Assembly: GCF_003667525.1 (NCBI RefSeq)
Contig: NZ_RCUW01000002.1
Span: 344,330 to 408,329 of the forward strand
DNA length: 64,000 bases
DNA from: Mycetocola_B reblochoni
GTDB taxonomy: Bacteria; Actinomycetota; Actinomycetes; Actinomycetales; Microbacteriaceae
Direction of reading: 5' to 3'
Made by a program: the position numbers and the translations under genes. Shown here in pieces: positions 60,801 to 64,000 of this stretch; position 1 is the first letter of the stretch, and each line of letters opens with the position of its first letter. Below the pieces are notes generated by a model. It ran no database searches. It saw only the letters and a list, made by a program, of their open reading frames with translations, and was not told the DNA's origin.

Positions 60801-61260
60801 CGCCCGTGTAGCCGGCGACAGCCCCGGTGTTCCCCGACCAGTAGAGGACGGCCTTCTTCACGGTCGACCCGGCGGGCACCGTGATGGTGGCCGTGCTCGA
60901 GTTGCTGTACGCCTCGAAGCCGGCGGCCTGCTTGACGTTCGCCATCGCGAAGAAGTCGTTGTAGGCCCCGGCGGTCCCACTGCCGTTGCGCAGGTCGTTG
61001 CAGGTCATGCTGCCGCTGAAGGCGGTGCCCGTGCAGCCGAGCACCCCGTTGCCCGCGGTGGTGAAGTCGCCGTTGACGACGCCGTTGTAGCTCGTCGTCA
61101 TGGGCGTGACGGTGACCGCCTGCGCCTGCTGAGCGGTGGCGGTGAGGCCGACGCTGGCGAGCGCGATCGTGAGGACCGCGGCGACGGCGCGTCGCGCGCG
61201 GCGGCCGAGGGTGGGGCGAGGGCTGTGCGACCGGCGGTGGGCGTCGGTTGACCGTGGCAT
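51811..61260 (-). CDS. Giant LPXTG-anchored surface protein with 23 tandem DUF11/DUF7507-type repeats
   Basis: A 3149-aa secreted wall protein. Signal peptide 1-48 (AQA cleavage); an N-terminal domain of about 370 residues (CTGTAFSGSMTCNDL, then AVLYWSGNTG and WSLAVVYDFGSYDAANP), resembling the lead domains of other DUF11-repeat adhesins. From about residue 418 come 23 repeats of ~117 residues. Each runs KSG-x-AGD-VYRF--NTGNVTLS-V, D-PL-GLG, VLAPGQ-VTATA-YTLTQADVDRG, NTATASGTPP-GDPV. It ends with LPSTG (3106-3110), a hydrophobic helix and an Arg tail for sortase. The repeats should be Ig-like beta domains forming a long stalk. Adhesion is inferred; no enzymatic motif was seen. The reading frame is intact throughout. 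Confidence 0.93.
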   Translation of the reverse strand: MPRSTDAHRRSHSPRPTLGRRARRAVAAVLTIALASVGLTATAQQAQAVTVTPMTTSYNGVVNGDFTTAGNGVLGCTGTAFSGSMTCNDLRNGSGTAGAYNDFFAMANVKQAAGFEAYSNSSTATITVPAGSTVKKAVLYWSGNTGAVAGYTGARCGTNSYSTATIPDTTAGYTSRSLKMRIGTGAIQDVPTTASRTHTENLSTQLTSGQPQYYSSSSDVTALFENAGVSGSVPISVGNIWAANGAACYAGWSLAVVYDFGSYDAANPLTTARNVLLYDGHVRKQSNEAADTVRFSGFTALTNQARIGMTLYEGDRAITGDYAQYRTSKNSTSVRIPNSQSSDTGAGGATDNIGVSHALGNQRYQGTGTGRFFNASVDVLERTVAMGGIGATSLDLDLGTTGDSYLLQNTAFSVPTGRVVIDKSFNGTADTQTLLPGEAGTFTITVTNTGGVPLRNLTVTDPLAGDCARPVPGVLGQNDSYRYTCTAPVRAGAYTNTASVVGTVDGYETQQVQDTDTTRVNSAIIDIDKSAALDDRAIAGDTATYTFALTNTGSVTLDQVAVTDPLAGLGPISYTWPGTANRLQPGQTATGTASYTLTQADIDRGYLDNTATVTGRESGGKQPSDADSNRLPIVQASAIDVVKSGVLADPAGDVAAGDLVDYTFTISNPGNTTITDVALSDALAGLGPVTIDWPGADGVLAPGQNAVATASYPLTQADLNAGRVTNSATATGTGPGGAPLTDTSDFVLPVPPEPGIDAAKTGGLPSGALGVPGEVMTFTLTGTNTGNLTLTGVTLEDSLDGVVVDDYQWPGEPGVLDPGQIVTATASYTLTQQDVDRGSVDNAVTATGNPPTGPPQTSTDTITAPVPQTPAIALDKQAAFDDSVEAEPGQPVDYTLTATNTGNVTLSGVTITDPKSGLSAIDIAWPDPSRPGVLAPGEKAVGTASYPLTQADLDAGYVGNEATATGTGPGDVEVSDSDDALVGVLQDAAIHLSKSVEADARPAVGDEIRFDFAVTNTGNVTLSGTRLSDPLVGLGPITFGEWPSGTAGVLAPGQTVTASAPYTVTQADLDNGMVSNTGTVRAASPTGDPVTDTGSATAEFDTEPSIAVSKSGALADGATGRPGDTVEYRFEISNTGDVTLSGVALDDPLEGLSDVVFGDWPGDAGVLAPGTSVTATASYTLTQADVDRGSVDNTATASGTTPPGESVSAEDSETVAIDGSARLRLDKTSTAGLSDPAAVGDVIEYAFLVENTGTRTVSDVAIDDELDGLSALVFGDWPGDEGVLAPGASVTATASYTLTQADLDRGGVTNVAVATGTAPGGDPAEPGEDSVTDPIDGSPSIVLDKTGPATAPDGTAAGDTVQYRLEARNDGNQTLTDVRLVDERAGELSDVVWSSGTAGTLEVGGTVTATATVTLTQADVDAGQVVNTATVTGTGPQGAEVDAEDAVTTTIPSAPSISIVKDGALADPDATPVRAGAVVDYRFTIENTGTVSLSDVSVTDELLEGTTISYDWSGAASEGTLAPGETITATASYAITQAQLDAGEVVNTASVSGTPPSGDPVGDEDGATVELAPQAGIALTKTGSFAPIDGDRELYAAGDTVEYLFTIENTGNVTLDGVAVTDPRLGDDPRISYDWSSTGEGRLAPGEIVTATAEYTLTQADIDAGVVRNTATVSGDAPQGGSVTDEADDELTIPAGPALQVVKSATVPEGAAAGDEVAYRFVVTNIGNVTLGAVDVSDELPGLGALVYDWSDAEAEGTLAPQQSVAATASYTLTQADLDAGRVQNTATAQGTPPTGDPVGDEDTVVTPLPASPSIGVEKSGVRAGEGAPAAGDVVDYRFVVTNTGNVTLSDVALDDPRLNGAEVVFQWRDDQSAGVLVPGDSVTASAEYVLTQADVDAGVVENTATGSGTPPTGDPVTGEGEETTPLPASPSIGVEKSGVRAGEGAPAAGDVVDYRFVVTNTGNVTLSDVALDDPRLNGAEVVFQWRDDQSAGVLVPGDSVTASAEYVLTQADVDAGVVENTATGSGTPPTGDPVTGEGEETTPLPADPGLSVTKIGTLDPDAEVRAGAVLNYTFHVANTGNVTLSDVALDDPRLNGAEVVFQWRDDQSAGVLVPGDSVTASAEYVLTQADVDAGVVENTATGSGTPPTGDPVTGEGEETTPLPADPGLTLEKDGELSADARAGERVDYRFTVANTGNVTLTGITLSDVLDITGLAFDWDATELQTPGTLTPGDRVTATAAYTLTQADVDAGTILNSATASGTPPAGDPVTDGDDATVPLPADPSIEIVKTGLFDAGFTGVPGDTVSYGFEVRNTGNVTLSGVVIADPLPGLGEIVVDGWPGDAGVLAPGQSVTATAPYTLTAADVDRGEVLNTATASGTPPTGDPVTGGDDETMTIPSEPAIQLDKSGVLTPGDGPAQAGTVVEYSFTLTNIGNVTLGDVTLADELEGLRDLTLTWTDEQTAGTLARGGQVTGTASYALTQADIDAGVVTNLATATGTPPRGADPVSDEDTVDVPVPRESQLELVKTASAPDGELRAGDEVRFEFRVTNTGNTTVSDVVIDDPLPGLGEIAYDWSGAAGEGVLRPGEVLLASAGYTLTQADVDRGSVANSATVTGDTPDGGDPGDDDGTELPIPAAPAIALDKSGELPGGAAASAGDTVEYSFELSNTGNVTLHGVAVSDPLPGLGAISVAEWPGESGVLAPGQTVTARADYTLTQADVDRGSVANTATASGTPPDGGDPVTDVDEVLVEIEPAPAIEVVKDSSLEPGATGVAGETIRYDFLVRNTGTVTVDDVRLSDPLPGLSAIEFGSWPGETGVLAPGQLVAATASYTITQDDVDRGSVENTATGTGTTPGGDTVEDEGSTTTPLLQDSALQLVKSGSIDESAPTVAGDVVRFTFEVSNVGTTTVSGVVITDPLPGLGAITVAEWPGAPGVLAPGQSVLATADYTLTQADVDRGSVENTATVTGTPPGGSPVGGEDGTTVPLRPVSGVEVAKSAAVVGGGAAALDSTIEYTITVVNTGGTTLTGVVVDDPLPGLGALRLVWPGEAGTLAPGQTVTATADYRVTQADVDAGQVANTATVTATPPVGPTVTGGDTVTVDVPGPLPSTGAESAVALAVLAALLLAAGVLVVTRRRRSAPVVGTAGSED
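54760..55821 (-). repeat. Three near-identical 354-bp units (repeats 13-15 of the giant protein)
   Basis: Units at about 55468-55821, 55114-55467 and 54760-55113. A full 354-bp period (55125-55478 and 55479-55832) is identical in two copies. The third shares about 270 bp (54753-55026 equals 55107-55380). Each unit is 118 codons, so the frame is kept. Other repeats in the gene share only part of their protein sequence and much less DNA. Confidence 0.93.
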
Positions 61261-61291
61261 GGAGTGGGGGACCTGTCCGGTATCGGGTGCA

Positions 61292-61321
61292 ATTATGGAG
61301 ACCCTGTGTTCCGCCTGTGAA
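61292..61321 (-). promoter_or_regulatory. Promoter of the giant surface-protein gene
   Basis: Minus strand: -35 TTCACA (61321-61316), 18-bp spacer, -10 CATAAT (61297-61292), each one base off consensus. It lies about 32 bp before the ATG at 61260. Confidence 0.6.
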
Positions 61322-61578
61322 GCCGGGCACAGTGGATCGAGCCTAGCCCGACGAGACCTGCCGATCGATACCCCCGAACGGGTGAGTGCCGGGTGAGTGC
61401 CGGGTGACGCCGGGGCGACGGCCGCAGCGGACGACGGGCCAGGGGGCTGACCGGCACCATGAGCCGACAGACACCGTCGTCCGTCATCGATGGACCAGGT
61501 CGCGAGGTGCTCGGCTACGACCGCGACCCTGTCCCCGAAGCGTCACGGGAACACCATGACCGCCGGCCGAAACAGAAC

Positions 61579-61606
61579 GACCCGTCGAGCGGGAGCTCGA
61601 CGGGTC
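61579..61606. terminator. Hairpin next to the tRNA 3' fragment
   Basis: Perfect 12-bp stem GACCCGTCGAGC, loop GGGA, GCTCGACGGGTC. It lies 15 bp beyond the tRNA fragment's 3' end on the minus strand, where the terminator of the original tRNA gene would be. Confidence 0.65.
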
Positions 61607-61620
61607 ATCGCGTGGTGTTC

Positions 61621-61651
61621 GGTGGCGAGTGAGGGATTCGAACCCCCGAAG
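61621..61651 (-). other. tRNA 3'-end fragment, probable att site of an integrated element
   Basis: Minus strand: a T-arm (GGGGGTTCGAATCCCTC) followed by ACTCGCC-A, an acceptor 3' strand plus discriminator. The matching 5' acceptor (GGCGAGT) and a proper anticodon arm are missing upstream, so this is not a whole tRNA. A long-variable-arm tRNA (Leu or Ser type) is the likely source. Such a 3' copy is what tRNA-targeting integrases leave at one end. GC content falls just to the right of it. Confidence 0.6.
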
Positions 61652-61738
61652 GCTGAGCCGTCTGGTATGCGGTACTCACTACTTGTTGCCACCTGGTGCG
61701 GAGACTCCGCGTGATTGTGCACATTTTGGCATCATCGG

Positions 61739-61760
61739 TACTTCCCAGTAGTGGGAAGTA
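61739..61760. repeat. Short perfect inverted repeat in the element's left end
   Basis: TACTTCCCA, loop GTAG, TGGGAAGTA. About 90 bp inside the att-like site; could be an integrase or excisionase arm site or a terminator. Confidence 0.45.
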
Positions 61761-61849
61761 GGGTGCGGGCCATGAATATTTACCGCCACTAAATAGCCAC
61801 ACGGGGTACCACGGTGGCCGCAAGTAGCCCACGTCCTTAACTCTCCGAC

Positions 61850-61869
61850 CTTGAGGTTGCAGGCTTACG
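61850..61869 (+). repeat. 20-bp direct repeat, left copy
   Basis: CTTGAGGTTGCAGGCTTACG, identical to 62690-62709. Both copies are preceded by CCTTAA, and by AAGTAG at the same distance, so the similarity extends beyond the exact core. Confidence 0.85.
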
Positions 61870-61983
61870 GGATGAAGCTCAACCTTCAGATGCCCCTCGT
61901 TCTGGTGCCACGTTCGCATCAGTCAGGCTCTCTCGCGCCCGGTAACGTGGAAGCTTCATCTCCCCCAACGCATCAGGAGCATC

Positions 61984-62667
61984 TTGAACCGCGCACGACT
62001 GATCCCCACGGCCCTCATCCTCGCAGCGGGCTTGACGCTCGCGGGGTGCTCATCCACGACAACGGAGCGCAGCGCAGAATCCGCGACATCATCGTCGTCC
62101 AGCGCGCAGGCGCCCAACGTTGTAGGAATGGCCGGCGACGAAGCGCGAGATGCAATCGAGGATGCTGGGCTTGAGGTTGAGTGGGACGCCGGCGACGACA
62201 CTGTGATCATGGCGAGCAACTGGACCGTGGAGTCACAGTCACCCGCCGCGGGTGATGGCGTGAATGACGGCGATACCGTGACCCTGACCGTGTCTAAGCC
62301 AGAAGCCGAATCAGCCGAGGATCGGGAAGCGGCGAACAAGCAGTTCGCAGAGACGGTGGAGAAGGAATGGCTAGCGAACGTGGGCCATGACAGCTTTACA
62401 GAGCTGCTGACCGATCCTGATTGGCCCGCCGACTCGCTGACTGGCTACATCGCGTCTGTTGAGTCCCCGAGTATTGGAACCGTTGTGGTTACGGTTCAGG
62501 TCACCGAGGACGAAGTGACTAAGGAAGAACTCGAGCAGCTAGCTATGCAGGGGCTTAACCTCGTCGGGTATGACAACGAGGACTTGGAGCGCGTCGAGGC
62601 TGTTACCGCGGACGGCTTGCTCCGCGGTGTTGCGAATCGCTATGACAGCCCGGTTCTCTCGAAGTAG
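61984..62667 (+). CDS. PASTA-domain lipoprotein
   Basis: A 227-aa lipoprotein: signal peptide with lipobox LAGC (Cys about residue 22), a Ser/Thr-rich linker, one PASTA domain (APNVVGMAGDEARDAIEDAGLEVE, read as two blocks, then SQSPAAGDGVNDGDTVTLTV), and a C-terminal ~110-residue region (ESAEDREAANKQFAETVEKEW onward) I do not recognise. PASTA domains bind peptidoglycan stem fragments. TTG start with AGGAG 8 nt upstream. Its codon usage is clearly less GC-rich than the chromosome to the left. It lies between two 20-bp direct repeats. Confidence 0.83.
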   Translation: MNRARLIPTALILAAGLTLAGCSSTTTERSAESATSSSSSAQAPNVVGMAGDEARDAIEDAGLEVEWDAGDDTVIMASNWTVESQSPAAGDGVNDGDTVTLTVSKPEAESAEDREAANKQFAETVEKEWLANVGHDSFTELLTDPDWPADSLTGYIASVESPSIGTVVVTVQVTEDEVTKEELEQLAMQGLNLVGYDNEDLERVEAVTADGLLRGVANRYDSPVLSK

Positions 62668-62689
62668 GGTGCACCCTTAATCCGCCTGT

Positions 62690-62709
62690 CTTGAGGTTGC
62701 AGGCTTACG
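62690..62709 (+). repeat. 20-bp direct repeat, right copy
   Basis: Identical to 61850-61869, 840 bp away. It lies 22 bp after the lipoprotein stop. Confidence 0.85.
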
Positions 62710-62760
62710 AGGTGCGGAAGACGCCGGCGCTGTAGGCTGTACTCGCCCCTAAACGCCGAT

Positions 62761-62827
62761 CCCCTCTGGTCAGTATCACGTAGCCCAAAAGGCCTGACCT
62801 AAGTCAGGAGTTAGGGGGTGACCAGAG
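62761..62827 (+). ncRNA. Structured RNA element before a small ORF
   Basis: An outer 9-bp stem CTCTGGTCA (62764-62772)/TGACCAGAG (62819-62827) encloses a 6-bp hairpin CCTGAC-CTAA-GTCAGG (62793-62808). The outer stem's 3' arm runs through the ribosome-binding spacer into the GTG of the 42-aa ORF, so folding would block its translation. It could be a cis-regulatory leader. No known riboswitch class is recognised. Confidence 0.45.
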
Positions 62828-62955
62828 TGAGCAAATGTTGTGATTCTTTTGATGAAACGCGAAAGACCCCCGACGTTGACAAGATCCTTGCACGGGCACT
62901 TGTCATCGCGAGAGTCTTCGCTCACGTAGCTTCAATCCTTCGGGACTTTAGCTAG
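62827..62955 (+). CDS. Small ORF, 42 aa, unknown
   Basis: GTG start preceded by AGGGGGTG about 8 nt upstream. The protein starts VSKCCDSFDETRKTPDVD and ends in a hydrophobic, probably helical half (ILARALVIARVFAHVASIL). The N-terminal CC pair and an amphipathic or membrane-active C-terminal helix are the only notable features. It is followed directly by a good terminator, which supports it as a real transcription unit. Function unknown. Confidence 0.5.
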   Translation: MSKCCDSFDETRKTPDVDKILARALVIARVFAHVASILRDFS

Positions 62956-62997
62956 AAGGTTGGGAACCCGGTCGTTGGGTCGGCCGGGTTTTCTAGC
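62951..62997 (+). terminator. Rho-independent terminator after the 42-aa ORF
   Basis: AACCCGG/CCGGGTT stem with outer GCTAGAA/TTCTAGC pairing and TTTT following the inner stem. The left arm overlaps the ORF's stop codon. Confidence 0.7.
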
Positions 62998-63114
62998 TTG
63001 ATCCCGCCTCTTTAGCTTTGCTTTGTTAGGGGTTGGATGTTGGCTCCTTCAGCTTAACAGGTTCCGTGTTCGCCGTGGAAGGTTGTGCGCCTGTTCGCGG
63101 CTAGCCTTGTGGTT

Positions 63115-63258
63115 ATGCGCGTTGAGGTGACGATCGCGCCGGTTGAGGTGCGTGAGGTGACGGTCGAGGCTGGCTCGTATGAGGAGGCTAAGGCATTGGC
63201 TGAGTCGCAGATCCCGGATGGGTGGCGCCCGCTGCAGTGGATGGTGGAGCGCGACTGA
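63115..63258 (+). CDS. Small ORF, 47 aa, unknown
   Basis: MRVEVTIAPVEVREVTVEAG followed by SYEEAKALAESQIPDGWRPL and QWMVERD. The acidic, beta-rich start and a short helix suggest a small soluble protein; similar short hypothetical proteins occur in actinophage genomes. The ATG lies 7 nt after a -10-like TAGCCT (63102-63107), so it is probably leaderless. Confidence 0.55.
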   Translation: MRVEVTIAPVEVREVTVEAGSYEEAKALAESQIPDGWRPLQWMVERD

Positions 63259-63289
63259 ACGTCAGCCGTCACCGGTAGCGTCACAGGTT

Positions 63290-63553
63290 GTGGCGCAGCA
63301 CTGGACCCCCATGAGCTTGCTGACCGAGTTCCCTCCCGGTCAGTGGCTCGTCGCCGACCGCGACCGGCGCATCGCGATCATCCGCACCGTGACCGTGCGG
63401 GACCGGAAGCTGTACCGTGCCGTGACCTACGCCGCCCAGTCCGAGGGACGCTCCCTCATCGGCTACTTCCCAGACCTACGCATGGCCGCCGAGGTCACCT
63501 GGTCGACGTGGACGCGGCACCAACGACGAAACGCGGGGCACCCACCGAAGTGA
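63290..63553 (+). CDS. Small hypothetical protein, 87 aa
   Basis: VAQHWTPMSLLTEFPPGQWL followed by VADRDRRIAIIRTVTVRDRK, YRAVTYAAQSEGR and LIGYFPDLRMAAEVTW. A small mixed alpha/beta protein with no recognised domain. GTG 63290 is chosen, eight bases after TAGCGT; ATG 63311 is the alternative and would give 80 residues. It lies 31 bp after the 47-aa ORF, perhaps on the same element module. Confidence 0.55.
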   Translation: MAQHWTPMSLLTEFPPGQWLVADRDRRIAIIRTVTVRDRKLYRAVTYAAQSEGRSLIGYFPDLRMAAEVTWSTWTRHQRRNAGHPPK

Positions 63554-63569
63554 GCGCCCCGCGATACGT

Positions 63570-63866
63570 CTACTTGGCAGGCCAGCCCAGCGAATCGAGA
63601 TAGGCCTGGTCCATGCTCGCGCCGACACCGTAACCAACAACCTGGCCCGTGGACGCAGAAACGGTCACGCCGAGACCGTTCGCCGTCGCGCTGCCGTACC
63701 CGGGCAGAACATGCCTGCCGTAGGCGGTAGGGCGAGCCCAGTCGTCCAGCACGAACATCGCTGTGTCGCCCGTGGTGTTCGCTGGGAATACCCCTGCCGT
63801 GCGCTTCACGGACCCCCGGAAACAGACCCGCCCTGCGCGGATGCACACGGCCGGCGAGTCAAAACC
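63570..63866 (-). pseudogene. Phage structural-like protein, 3' fragment cut by an insertion sequence
   Basis: About 98 residues of open frame end at the stop at 63570 and run without a stop into the insertion-sequence end on their 5' side. TGFDSPAVCIRAGRVCFRGSV, then FVLDDWARPTAYGRHVLPGYG and VGYGVGASMDQAYLDSLGW. The RGSVKRTAG block followed by a P-x-AY-type strand recalls C-terminal modules of siphophage tail or fibre proteins (inference). A start inside the fragment (GTG 63848) has no ribosome site. Most likely a gene truncated by the IS. Confidence 0.5.
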
Positions 63867-64000
63867 TGTGAAGGGGACTGCTGCACGTTTAGGTGACAGT
63901 TTGTAGTCACGCCGCGAGGGCGACGTCTTTGGTCATGATGGTCTCGAACTCGACCGGCGTCAAACGGCCCAGGCGGGCCTGCCGCCGGCGTCGGTGGTAG
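63867..64000 (-). mobile_element. End of an IS3-type insertion sequence (runs off the window)
   Basis: The end has the form TGTGAAGGGGACTGCTGCAC followed by GTTTAGGTGACAG, similar in layout to actinobacterial IS3-family terminal repeats. It contains the transposase C-terminus. The exact border is uncertain by a few bases. Confidence 0.65.
63907..64000 (-). CDS. IS3-family transposase, C-terminal end
   Basis: The last 30 codons are present: YHRRRRQARLGRLTPVEFET then IMTKDVALAA and stop. The LGRLTPVEFE block is the conserved C-terminal end of OrfB (rve integrase) transposases of the IS3 family. The rest, including the DDE residues, is outside the window. Confidence 0.8.
   Translation of the reverse strand, partial: YHRRRRQARLGRLTPVEFETIMTKDVALAA

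Larger units (their letters stand above)
61652..61983. other. Gene-free left end of the integrated element
   Basis: AT-richer than the chromosome to the left. It holds a 9-bp perfect hairpin (61739-61760) and the first copy of the 20-bp direct repeat (61850-61869). No supported ORF. Confidence 0.5.

Noticed and set aside
50911..61251. A 3446-codon open frame antisense to the giant surface protein
   Set aside because: It follows the repeat period and the GC-rich third-position bias of the real gene. Its composition is Arg/Gly/Val/Asp-rich without signal peptide or domains, and it also runs through the inositol-phosphatase gene and terminator. It is a shadow frame.
61621..61705. A complete tRNA-Leu or tRNA-Ser gene
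   Set aside because: The T-arm and acceptor 3' strand are good, but no 5' GGCGAGT and no 5-bp anticodon stem are found at the right distance. Only a 3' fragment is supported.

Overview
The window is high-GC actinobacterial chromosome, most likely from a Microbacteriaceae-type member of the Micrococcales. This rests on the strong GC bias with long antisense open frames, frequent GTG/TTG starts, many -10-like hexamers placed 6-7 nt before start codons (leaderless genes), a tRNA-Trp/secE/nusG/rplK/rplA block, DtxR-type iron boxes, an Rpf-like secreted protein and an LPXTG surface protein. The family assignment is inference.

Layout. 1-0.5 kb: C-terminal end of an acetamidase/formamidase. 0.6-2.9 kb: a 14-TM drug exporter with its MarR regulator behind two matching inverted repeats. 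3.2-8.5 kb: a translationally coupled four-gene sugar or cyclitol catabolic operon (two TIM-barrel isomerases, two Gfo/Idh/MocA dehydrogenases), divergent from a ROK regulator. 8.6-9.2 kb: a solitary YqaJ-type exonuclease. 9.2-15.0 kb: a complete oligopeptide-type ABC importer divergent from an Lrp/AsnC regulator. 15.0-17.8 kb: a tandem-domain protein, a quinone-oxidoreductase-like enzyme and a metallophosphoesterase. 17.9-20.6 kb: rplA, rplK, nusG, secE and tRNA-Trp.

20.8-40.2 kb is an accessory stretch rich in iron and nutrient uptake: a ferric-siderophore importer with its esterase under a DtxR-like box, gdhA, an Rpf/LysM protein with a long leader, dctA with a DcuSR-type two-component system, a phosphatase, a DUF2207 membrane protein, a membrane protein plus CopC pair, a second siderophore-binding lipoprotein with its own iron box, a tiny secreted protein and an orphan iron-type binding lipoprotein. 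40.3-51.7 kb returns to housekeeping genes: aminotransferase, flavohemoglobin, murB with two MaoC dehydratases, LLM oxidoreductase, acetyltransferase, fatty-acid desaturase, tRNA-Met, tRNA-Thr, alcohol dehydrogenase, rmlB and an inositol-phosphatase-family enzyme.

51.8-61.3 kb is one giant cell-wall-anchored protein (3149 aa, 23 tandem repeats of about 117 aa, LPSTG anchor). Three of its repeats are nearly identical in DNA and written in a different codon style from the rest, a sign of recent expansion. At 61.62 kb a tRNA 3'-end fragment marks the probable left edge of an integrated element. It carries a PASTA lipoprotein between 20-bp direct repeats, a structured RNA with a 42-aa ORF, two small ORFs, a truncated phage-structural-like gene and the end of an IS3-type transposase at the window edge. 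The best candidates for something undescribed are this element's small-gene region and the giant repeat protein.
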